A stretch of 12,965 nt of DNA from Flavobacteriaceae bacterium (lineage in GTDB: Bacteria; Bacteroidota; Bacteroidia; Flavobacteriales; Flavobacteriaceae), in contig CANEXR010000049.1 in the NCBI GenBank assembly GCA_947443815.1, forward strand, positions 1 to 12,965, written 5' to 3'. Below are positions 6,312 to 12,965 of the stretch, one piece after another. Positions within the stretch are counted from its first letter, which is position 1. Each line of letters begins with the position of its first letter. A model generated the notes under the pieces. It had not been told where the DNA came from. It was given only the letters and a program-made list of their open reading frames with translations, and ran no database searches. The translations under genes were made by a program, and so were the position numbers.

Positions 6312-7991
6312 ATGAAAGAAACTAAAAACATATCCAGATCCAGAGCTCAGGAATCCTCAGCGGCGATTGAAAAAATGTACATTACGATGCGCCATTTATT
6401 CAACCGTGGATTTTATAAACCAATGGGTGTTTCAGGTGATACTTTGCGAGAAGCATTATTGGCGCTACGACCAGAAATTTATGGGAGTATTGCGGATGAA
6501 AAAGTGGAGTTAAATGGCCTTTTGTATGTTATTGAACGTTTACCAATTGGGATTGAAGAATGTCGTTTTATCAATTTAACTTCGGATGAAGGGTATTCTA
6601 AGTCCCATTTTCAAGCGATAGTTCCGCCCAAAAGACGCCGCAATTGTTATCGAATTGATGAAGAGCAAATGAATGTGGAAATCACTCGTGGGCGCTCGGA
6701 TATTTATGATATTTTGACACATTTGACCTTTATTTTTATTGAATCGCATAAAATTAGAAACAGAGTTTTATTGGATGATGCAGGCGAGGTATCGCGGGAT
6801 TGGTATAAACTCGAACAGGCCGTTTTGCAAAATAAAAAACTAAGTCAGGTAGAAAAAGAGAAAGCCATTTCGCATGCTTCCAATGTTTTGGGACGTACTT
6901 TTGAAGAAGTGTTAGACATTTATGATGCATTTGGTTCTGTTACTTCACCAGACAGATTTTTGCATGTTATTTTTTGGTTGGGAAAATTGGCTATTGAAGA
7001 AATGGTTGATAACAATAAACGAACGATTACTTTTAGCCCTATTTTGAGAGAACGTTTGGGGCATCATATTCATGGGGAAATTTGGGCAACAAATATTAAG
7101 GAAGTACTGAAAGAAAACCAACTTTTGGACCGACCAATTCATGTAATTAGTGCCAATATGCATAGTGTGATGAATTCTATTTTTGCCACACCCATTTTAA
7201 AAACAAAATTTAAAGACAAATCGGATTTCTTTATTTTTGAAGAATTGAGTAAGTCTGGAGCAAATGAACTGCGAAATAAAGTAGAAGAAGTTGCGTTAAA
7301 ATACGGAATGATTGCCCTACCTGATACTTCCGGTACCAATATAGATGTTCAAATTTTTGATACTGCAAAGATAGATTGGTCAAAAACGGCTTTTGCAAAG
7401 GCTACTACTGCTGCTGAAAAACCAGTGTTGATTGTTATGGATTATGCTTTTGGTGAGCAGGCTTATGAAACGATTGATGAGTTATTAAAACCCTATAAAA
7501 AAGATACGCTTCTTAATGTGAAGTCGGTTTCTATCATGGGAAAAGCAGGAATTTTAGAAGGGGGAAAGGGCGATATTATGATTCCCAATGCACATATCAA
7601 TGAAGGTACAGCTGACAATTATTTTTTTGAAAATGAGTTGAAAGCAACTATGTTTGAAGGGAATAACATATCCGTTTTTGCTGGTCCAATGGTCACGGTT
7701 TTAGGAACATCATTGCAAAACAGGGATTTATTAAAATTCTTTCATGAGTCAACTTGGGGTGTAATTGGTTTAGAAATGGAAGGATCGTATTATCAGAAAG
7801 CCATTCAATCCGCTTCGAAAATCAGGAAAAGTGTTCCTCAAGATATTCAGGTAAGGTATGCCTATTACGCTTCGGATAATCCATTAGAAACGGGTAGCAC
7901 ATTGGCTTCGGGAGGATTGGGAACAACAGGGGTTAAACCAACATATTTGATTACTATTAAGATATTGGAACAAATTTTTAACGTAAAATAA
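6312..7991 (+). CDS. DUF6909-like protein with nucleoside-phosphorylase-like C-terminal domain
   Basis: The 559-residue product resembles a Bacteroidota family that I recall as DUF6909; the name is from memory. The N-terminal part (about 15-150) holds MYITMRHLFNRGFYKPMG (22-39) and no domain I recognise; a helical middle follows. The C-terminal half carries features of the nucleoside phosphorylase/hydrolase (PNP_UDP) fold: MGKAGILEGGKGDIMIPNAH (409-428), comparable to the G-x-x-G...GDVVIP segment of that fold, then GLEMEGSYY (486-494), comparable to the (V/I)-E/D-M-E-x-A segment that binds the ribose, and YYASDNP (518-524), comparable to the SD-x-A loop with the catalytic Asp (here Asp522). 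The activity may therefore be cleavage of an N-glycosidic bond, but the substrate is unknown. It lies 33 bases after GH3 and 8 bases before the Wzz-like gene, so it is co-transcribed with them. No signal peptide; cytoplasmic. Confidence 0.8.
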   Translation: MKETKNISRSRAQESSAAIEKMYITMRHLFNRGFYKPMGVSGDTLREALLALRPEIYGSIADEKVELNGLLYVIERLPIGIEECRFINLTSDEGYSKSHFQAIVPPKRRRNCYRIDEEQMNVEITRGRSDIYDILTHLTFIFIESHKIRNRVLLDDAGEVSRDWYKLEQAVLQNKKLSQVEKEKAISHASNVLGRTFEEVLDIYDAFGSVTSPDRFLHVIFWLGKLAIEEMVDNNKRTITFSPILRERLGHHIHGEIWATNIKEVLKENQLLDRPIHVISANMHSVMNSIFATPILKTKFKDKSDFFIFEELSKSGANELRNKVEEVALKYGMIALPDTSGTNIDVQIFDTAKIDWSKTAFAKATTAAEKPVLIVMDYAFGEQAYETIDELLKPYKKDTLLNVKSVSIMGKAGILEGGKGDIMIPNAHINEGTADNYFFENELKATMFEGNNISVFAGPMVTVLGTSLQNRDLLKFFHESTWGVIGLEMEGSYYQKAIQSASKIRKSVPQDIQVRYAYYASDNPLETGSTLASGGLGTTGVKPTYLITIKILEQIFNVK

Positions 7992-7999
7992 AAGCAGCA

Positions 8000-8992
8000 A
8001 TGAGTACAAAAGTACCCCAAAATCAAGAAGATCAGGAAATTGATTTATCGCAAGTTTATACTAAAATCAGTACTGTCTTTCAGGAAATGAATGCTTTTTT
8101 ATTTCGTTGCATTCAATTTTTTGTAAAAAACGGCCTTATAATCTCTATTTTAATTTTTGTTGGAGTTGGAATAGGAATTTATTTAGATGCAACAACTAAG
8201 TCGTATGACCATCAAATTATTGTAACCCCAAATTTTGGAAGTACCGATTATTTGTATTCTAAAATAAATTTAATTGAATCAAAAATTATTGAAAAAGACA
8301 CTGCTTTTTTGAAACAAACCTTAGGTATTAAAAGACCAAAGGCATTAAAAAAAATAGAAATCAAACCGATTACAGATGTCTATAAATTTATCGAAAACAA
8401 ACCGGAGAATTTTGAATTAATAAAACTATTGGCTGAAGATGGTGATCTTAAAAAAATAGTAGAAGATAATTTGACTAGTAAAAATTACAGTTTTCATACA
8501 ATTTCATTGGTAACAGATGAATTAATTAGTGACAAAGAAATGATTCAGCCCTTATTGCACTTTTTTAATGATTCTGAATATTATAGCAAAATACAAAAAG
8601 TAGCTTTGCATAATGTTCAGTTAAAAATGGCTGAAAATGATACCATTATTTCCCAAATTAATGCTGTTTTAAGTGGCTTTTCATCCAACGAAAAAGGTAC
8701 GCCAAAAAGTGACAAATTAGTTTATTATAACGAAAATACCCAACTAAATGATATTATTAAAACTAAAGATATTCTTATTAATGAACAAGGAATGCATAGA
8801 ATTGAATTAGTGAGTTCTGATAAGATTATAAAAGAAAGCAGCACTACAATAAACATTCAAAATTCAAAATTAGTTAATGGTAAATTGAAATTAATGTTGC
8901 CGCTCTTATTTATTTTAGTATTTATTTTAATTCGTTTATTTATTGCTTTTTACAGAAAACAATCTCAAAAAGCATTACAAATCAATGCTTAA
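8000..8992 (+). CDS. Wzz-like chain-length determinant family protein, non-canonical
   Basis: The 330-residue product has the overall plan of polysaccharide co-polymerases: a short cytoplasmic start with EIDLSQVYTKI (13-23), a first membrane helix at about 45-62, a periplasmic segment of roughly 230 residues, and a second membrane helix at about 298-317 with a basic cytoplasmic tail. The position directly before rfbA supports a role in setting chain length of a surface polysaccharide. It is unusual in that no clear proline/glycine-rich stretch precedes the second helix, which canonical Wzz proteins have, and no kinase domain is attached. The alternative is an uncharacterised two-helix membrane protein. 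It starts 8 bases after the previous gene. Confidence 0.7.
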   Translation: MSTKVPQNQEDQEIDLSQVYTKISTVFQEMNAFLFRCIQFFVKNGLIISILIFVGVGIGIYLDATTKSYDHQIIVTPNFGSTDYLYSKINLIESKIIEKDTAFLKQTLGIKRPKALKKIEIKPITDVYKFIENKPENFELIKLLAEDGDLKKIVEDNLTSKNYSFHTISLVTDELISDKEMIQPLLHFFNDSEYYSKIQKVALHNVQLKMAENDTIISQINAVLSGFSSNEKGTPKSDKLVYYNENTQLNDIIKTKDILINEQGMHRIELVSSDKIIKESSTTINIQNSKLVNGKLKLMLPLLFILVFILIRLFIAFYRKQSQKALQINA

Positions 8993-9013
8993 CTTTTATT
9001 AACCAAGCGCCTT

Positions 9014-9871
9014 ATGAAAGGAATAATTTTAGCTGGAGGTTCTGGAACCCGCTTACATCCTTTGACACTTGCTGTTAGCAAGCAGTTAATGCCAATTTAT
9101 GACAAACCTATGATCTATTACCCATTATCTTCCTTAATGTGGGCTGGAATCAAGGAAATTTTAATCATTTCAACACCACATGATTTGCCTTTATTTAGAC
9201 AATTATTAGGTGATGGATCTAAACTAGGATGCCATTTTGAATATGCTGTTCAAGAACATCCAAACGGTTTAGCGGAAGCGTTTATCATTGGTAAAGAATT
9301 TATAGGAAATGACAAAGTAGCGCTTGTTTTAGGGGATAATATTTTCTACGGAACCGGTTTATCTGATTTATTGCAAGCCAATAATAATCCAGATGGAGGT
9401 ATTATTTATGCCTATCATGTTAACGATCCAGAGCGCTATGGCGTAGTAGATTTTGACACGGATGGAAATGTACTTTCTATTGAAGAAAAACCCTTGGTCC
9501 CAAAGTCCAATTATGCAGTTCCTGGAATATATTTTTATGATAATGATGTGGTTGAAATTGCAGCCAATATAAAACCTAGTCATCGCGGTGAAATAGAAAT
9601 CACGGATGTAAATAAAGAATACCTCAGAAGAGGGAAATTAAAAGTAAGCATTCTTGACAGAGGAACAGCTTGGTTTGATACAGGAACTTTCAATTCTCTG
9701 ATGCAGGCTTCTCAGTTTGTTCAAGTAATTGAAGAACGTCAGGGATTAAAAATCGGCTCCATAGAAGAAGCGGCTTATCGAATGGGTTACATTGATGCGG
9801 AACAGTTAAAAACAATAGCGCAACCCTTATTAAAAAGCGGCTATGGAACGCATTTGTTAGATATAATTTAA
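9014..9871 (+). CDS. rfbA: Glucose-1-phosphate thymidylyltransferase (RmlA)
   Basis: The enzyme makes dTDP-glucose from dTTP and glucose 1-phosphate, the first step to dTDP-L-rhamnose. The 285-residue product has the family's nucleotidyltransferase signature GGSGTRLHPLT (8-18), KQLMPIYDKPMIYYPL (23-38), the metal-binding LGDNIFYG (106-113) and IEEKP (156-160). WFDTGTFNSLM near residues 219-229 and the C-terminal helix region match full-length RmlA (about 290 residues). It lies 21 bases after the Wzz-like gene and 9 bases before rfbC. No dehydratase gene rfbB separates it from rfbC, as it does in many clusters. Confidence 0.97.
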   Translation: MKGIILAGGSGTRLHPLTLAVSKQLMPIYDKPMIYYPLSSLMWAGIKEILIISTPHDLPLFRQLLGDGSKLGCHFEYAVQEHPNGLAEAFIIGKEFIGNDKVALVLGDNIFYGTGLSDLLQANNNPDGGIIYAYHVNDPERYGVVDFDTDGNVLSIEEKPLVPKSNYAVPGIYFYDNDVVEIAANIKPSHRGEIEITDVNKEYLRRGKLKVSILDRGTAWFDTGTFNSLMQASQFVQVIEERQGLKIGSIEEAAYRMGYIDAEQLKTIAQPLLKSGYGTHLLDII

Positions 9872-9880
9872 ATCCAAGTA

Positions 9881-10432
9881 ATGAATTTTATTAGTACAAA
9901 ATTACAAGATTGTTATCTTATTGAACCTAAAATCATCCAAGATGAGAGAGGGTATTTTATGGAAAGTTTTAATGAAAGAACGTTTCAAAAAGGCGTTAAT
10001 CAAGACGTCCATTTTGTTCAGGACAACCAATCTTTTTCTACAAAAGGAGTTCTCAGAGGATTGCATTATCAGACAGGAGATCATGCTCAGGCTAAGTTAG
10101 TTCGGGTGTTGCAAGGAGAAGTTCTGGATGTTGCTGTTGATATCCGACCTAATTCCCCTTCGTTTGGACAACATCTTTCGGTATTGCTTTCGGGCGAAAA
10201 TCAAACCCAGTTATTTATCCCAAGAGGGTTTGCTCATGGATTTTTAGTTCTAAGTGAAACGGCAACCTTTTTCTACAAATGTGATAATTTTTATAATAAA
10301 GAATCTGAAGGCGGTATTATTTTTAATGATTCCCAACTTGGAATTGATTGGCAATTTCCGAAAACAGATTTGTTGATTTCTGAGAAAGATCAACTATTAC
10401 CCACTTTCGAAAAAGCTAAAAAACCATGGTAG
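9881..10432 (+). CDS. rfbC: dTDP-4-dehydrorhamnose 3,5-epimerase (RmlC)
   Basis: This cupin-fold enzyme epimerises dTDP-4-keto-6-deoxyglucose at C3 and C5. The 183-residue product carries DERGYFMESF (21-30), GVLRGLHYQ (56-64) with the catalytic base His62, the VDIRPNSPSFG region (86-96), and IPRGFAHGFLVL (113-124) followed by Tyr132, the expected acid residue in TATFFYKCD. Length equals the usual 180-185 residues. Its last seven bases overlap the start of rfbD (ATGGTAG), suggesting translational coupling. Confidence 0.97.
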   Translation: MNFISTKLQDCYLIEPKIIQDERGYFMESFNERTFQKGVNQDVHFVQDNQSFSTKGVLRGLHYQTGDHAQAKLVRVLQGEVLDVAVDIRPNSPSFGQHLSVLLSGENQTQLFIPRGFAHGFLVLSETATFFYKCDNFYNKESEGGIIFNDSQLGIDWQFPKTDLLISEKDQLLPTFEKAKKPW

Positions 10433-11301
10433 TCCTTGTTACGGGTGCGAATGGCCAATTGGGGCAATCCCTACACTATATAGCACATAATTACCCTCAA
10501 ATTGAGTTCGTTTTTTGTGATTCAAAAGCACTAGACATCACTCAAAAAACAACAATTGAAACTGTTTTTAAAGCTAATAATCCAGACTTTTGCATCAATA
10601 CTGCGGCCTATACTGCGGTTGATAAAGCAGAAACTGAATCCGAAAAAGCGTATGAAATCAATGTAAGTGGGGCTAAAAATCTGGCTGAGGTTTGTCAAAC
10701 CTATAACACCAAATTAATTCATGTTTCTACCGATTTTGTTTTTGATGGTTCTTTGGATAAAAATCAAACAATAAGAGGTTATAAAGAGGGCGATATTCCA
10801 AATCCCAAAAGTAGCTATGGACAAACAAAATTAGCTGGAGAAAAAGCGATTCAATCCGTATTTGATGATTATTTTATTGTAAGAACATCTTGGGTGTATT
10901 CGCAATTTGGAAATAATTTCATGAAAACAATGTTGCGTTTGGGTGCAGAAAAAGATTCATTATCTGTGGTAAATGACCAAATAGGAACCCCAACAAATGC
11001 AGTTGATTTAGCGGAAGCTTTAGTAGAAATCATTTTATTTGTAATTCAAAATCCAACTCAAAAAGCATTCGGAATTTATAATTTTAGTAATGAAGGTTCT
11101 TGTAGTTGGTTTGATTTTGCTCAAAAAATATTCGAAATCAAGCACATAAATATTGATTTACAACCCATACCAACATCAAGTTATCCCACTCCAGCAGAAA
11201 GACCAAAATACAGTGTTTTGGATAAAACTAAGATCAAATCTGTTTTTGGGATTACTATAAAAAGTTGGGAAGAAAGTTTAAATAAAACCATTACAATTTG
11301 A
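10426..11301 (+). CDS. rfbD: dTDP-4-dehydrorhamnose reductase (RmlD)
   Basis: The enzyme reduces dTDP-4-keto-L-rhamnose to dTDP-L-rhamnose, the last step. The 291-residue product is a short-chain dehydrogenase with the nucleotide-binding loop TGANGQLG (6-13), VSTDFVFDG (100-108) holding the conserved Thr/Asp, and the catalytic Y131xxxK135 in SSYGQTKLAGE. RTSWVYS (about 153-159) is also typical. The ATG at 10426 lies inside the end of rfbC; it puts the Rossmann loop at the normal distance from the N-terminus. The stop TGA overlaps the TTG start of the next gene. Confidence 0.96.
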   Translation: MVVLVTGANGQLGQSLHYIAHNYPQIEFVFCDSKALDITQKTTIETVFKANNPDFCINTAAYTAVDKAETESEKAYEINVSGAKNLAEVCQTYNTKLIHVSTDFVFDGSLDKNQTIRGYKEGDIPNPKSSYGQTKLAGEKAIQSVFDDYFIVRTSWVYSQFGNNFMKTMLRLGAEKDSLSVVNDQIGTPTNAVDLAEALVEIILFVIQNPTQKAFGIYNFSNEGSCSWFDFAQKIFEIKHINIDLQPIPTSSYPTPAERPKYSVLDKTKIKSVFGITIKSWEESLNKTITI

Positions 11302-12254
11302 AACCAATAGATATTTCCATAGTAGTTCCACTTTATAATGAAGAAGCAGTTTTCAATCAATTAATTGAGAGATTGACCCATGTTATAGATTTGGCAAAAT
11401 TTAGCTGTGAAGTCATTTTGATAAATGACGGAAGTAGTGATAACACGGACCAACTAATAGAGGAAATTTGTATTAAAGACGAACGTTTCACAGGTGTTTT
11501 ATTATCGAGAAACCATGGACATCAATTGGCGGTAAGTGCTGGATTAGCGAATGTTAGAGCCAAAAAAGGAGTTATGATTATCGATGGAGATTTGCAAGAC
11601 CCACCAGAATTAATAACAGAATTCTATGCCTTGTTAACCAATGGTTATGATGTCATTTATGCCATTAGAAAAAACAGAAAAGAAAGTTTTTTTAAAAAAT
11701 TAGCCTATTCTGCTTACTACAGATTGCAAAAAAAAATATCCAACTTTAATATTCCAATTGACAGCGGTGATTTCTCGATGTTGAGCCGAAGAGTGGTTGA
11801 TCAACTGAATAGTATGCCCGAAAAAAGTCGTTATTTGAGAGGAATGCGCGCTTGGGTGGGATTCAAACAAATTGGTTTTGAATACGATCGGGACGAAAGG
11901 CAAGCGGGAAAAACCAAATACAGTTGGTCAAAATTATTTGAATTAGCTTTCAATGGTATTTTTAATTTTAGTGACTTTCCAATACAATTTATAACCCGAT
12001 TGGGCTTTTTAACTATATTATTTTCGTTGATTTATTTTGGTTACAATGTTTTTAGAAAATTAGTGTATAATGATGTCCCAAAAGGATTTACCGCAACGAT
12101 ATTAGCGATAATATTATTCAGTGGAGTTCAGTTAATATCATTGGGATTAATTGGTGAATATGTATTGAGAATTTACAATCAAGTACGCAACAGGCCTTTA
12201 TTTGTTGTTGATAAAGTGATTCAAGATGGAAAAATAAAAGAGGAAATAAAATAA
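11298..12254 (+). CDS. GT2 glycosyltransferase, GtrB/DPM1-like polyprenyl-phosphate sugar synthase
   Basis: Proteins of this type move a sugar from a nucleotide sugar to undecaprenyl phosphate on the cytoplasmic face of the inner membrane. The 318-residue product begins with a GT-A domain: VVPLYNEE (9-16), ILINDGSSDNT (40-50), the metal-binding IIDGDLQDPPELI (94-106), SGDFSMLSRRVV (156-167), and RYLRGMRAWVGFK (178-190). QAGKTKYSWSKLF (202-214) is typical of the DPM1/GtrB group. Two membrane helices follow at about 232-252 and 263-288. The start is TTG at 11298, sharing TTGA with the rfbD stop; it places VVPLYNEE at the usual distance from the N-terminus, and no nearby in-frame ATG exists. It pairs with the GT-C protein 11 bases downstream. 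Confidence 0.93.
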   Translation: MKPIDISIVVPLYNEEAVFNQLIERLTHVIDLAKFSCEVILINDGSSDNTDQLIEEICIKDERFTGVLLSRNHGHQLAVSAGLANVRAKKGVMIIDGDLQDPPELITEFYALLTNGYDVIYAIRKNRKESFFKKLAYSAYYRLQKKISNFNIPIDSGDFSMLSRRVVDQLNSMPEKSRYLRGMRAWVGFKQIGFEYDRDERQAGKTKYSWSKLFELAFNGIFNFSDFPIQFITRLGFLTILFSLIYFGYNVFRKLVYNDVPKGFTATILAIILFSGVQLISLGLIGEYVLRIYNQVRNRPLFVVDKVIQDGKIKEEIK

Positions 12255-12265
12255 TAGCAATTAAT

Positions 12266-12965
12266 ATGAAGGTTTTGCAACGCATAAAACAAAATTACAT
12301 TCTAATCTCTATTTTGCTATTTGGAGCAGTATTACGATTTTACCACGCAGATTTTCAAAGTGTTTGGCTGGATGAAATTCACACTTTGAATGAATCAAAT
12401 CCCAATATCACTTGGTCAGAATTCTATAAATCGCTTTTGGCATCAGAGCCACACCCACCTTTGTATTTTGCTTTGGTACGTGTTTTGTTTAGCATTTTTG
12501 GCTATACAACTGTAGTTTTAAGATTGTTTTCTGCATTTCTAGGCGTTGTTGGACTTTATGCCATGTATGTTTTAGGGAAAGAAATGAGCAATAAAAAAAC
12601 AGGATTAATTGCTGCTTTCTTATTGAGTATTAATTACTTTCATTTGTATTATTCCCAAGACGGTAGACCCTACATTTTTTTGGTTTTGTTTACCATATTT
12701 GCTTTTTATAGGCTGATACTTTTTATAAAAATCCCCAATAGAAAAAACGCTATTTGGTATGGAGTAGGGGCAGCATTGATGATATACGGTCATTTCTTTG
12801 GCCTTTTTGCCTTGTTCTCGCAATATCTTATTTTGTTGTTTTTCTTTATTTTAATCGAAAAAGAGAATAGATTAAGGTTTTTTGTCAACACATTTATCGC
12901 TGGAATTATCACCTTGATTCTTTTTATACCAGCCACAGAATTATTTATTGCCACAACACAAATCA
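12266..12965 (+). CDS. GT-C glycosyltransferase (PMT/ArnT-like, family 39/83), 3' end missing
   Basis: An open frame from ATG 12266 runs in phase to the window end, giving 233 residues without a stop. It begins with a membrane helix (about 11-25), then SVWLDEIHT (32-40) with the Asp-Glu pair of the first periplasmic loop, which is the catalytic site in PMT/ArnT-type enzymes. It also has EPHPPLYF (61-68) and YYSQDGRPY (128-136), both recurrent in this family, and several further hydrophobic helices. Such proteins take a sugar from polyprenyl phosphate and transfer it on the periplasmic side. The preceding GT2 protein is a plausible source of that donor. Family length is usually 450-600 residues, so about half is visible. 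Acceptor and sugar are unknown. Confidence 0.88.
   Translation, partial: MKVLQRIKQNYILISILLFGAVLRFYHADFQSVWLDEIHTLNESNPNITWSEFYKSLLASEPHPPLYFALVRVLFSIFGYTTVVLRLFSAFLGVVGLYAMYVLGKEMSNKKTGLIAAFLLSINYFHLYYSQDGRPYIFLVLFTIFAFYRLILFIKIPNRKNAIWYGVGAALMIYGHFFGLFALFSQYLILLFFFILIEKENRLRFFVNTFIAGIITLILFIPATELFIATTQI

Noticed and set aside
12620..12823. Minus-strand open frame of 67 codons
   Set aside because: It falls inside the continuous GT-C glycosyltransferase frame with its WLDE, HPPLY and SQDGRPY motifs.

Overview
The window comes from an AT-rich member of the Bacteroidota, most likely a Flavobacterium or close relative. This rests on low GC, start codons without Shine-Dalgarno sequences, promoter candidates of the TAnnTTTG type, and characteristic genes (short TatA, a bacterial GH3 protein, a DUF6909-like protein, and an Rml/glycosyltransferase cluster). 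The genus is inferred from style and gene content, not from a search.

Left part (1-3670). A truncated minus-strand gene, whose 27 visible residues look like the start of a DUF1294 membrane protein, faces away from a plus-strand fic gene (198-1496) and tex (1547-3670). The Fic protein has a complete HPFxDGNGR active site, a SxxxEG inhibitory motif and a C-terminal winged-helix region. It is bracketed by two 41-bp near-identical inverted repeats (135-175 and 1494-1534). Each repeat contains three copies of the heptamer TGCGAGA. The second repeat includes the fic stop codon and ends 12 bases before the tex start. This is the most structured unexplained signal in the window.

Middle part (3671-4264). 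tex converges on a small minus-strand tatA gene (3876-4049) that is easily missed because it encodes only 57 residues. A strong hairpin with a T-tract lies between them and points as a terminator for tatA. tatA diverges from the next plus-strand gene, and the intergenic region carries promoter-like sites in both directions.

Right part (4265-12965). Eight genes and a ninth open at the window edge run on the plus strand with gaps from 34 bases down to short overlaps, so they look like one transcription unit. First come a one-helix membrane protein with a TPLREFIPGY motif, a GH3-family acyl-acid-amido synthetase homologue, and a DUF6909-like protein with nucleoside-phosphorylase-like motifs. Then come surface-polysaccharide genes: a two-helix Wzz-like protein, rfbA, rfbC, rfbD, a GtrB/DPM1-type GT2 glycosyltransferase, and a polytopic GT-C (PMT/ArnT-like) glycosyltransferase cut by the window end. 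rfbA, rfbC and rfbD cover three of the four steps to dTDP-L-rhamnose; rfbB is not present here. The GT2/GT-C pair suggests that a polyprenyl-phosphate sugar is made in the cytoplasm and used on the periplasmic side.

No tRNA, rRNA, CRISPR array, insertion sequence or defence island was seen. The points that most deserve follow-up are the repeat-bracketed fic gene and the GH3/DUF6909 pair placed directly upstream of polysaccharide genes.
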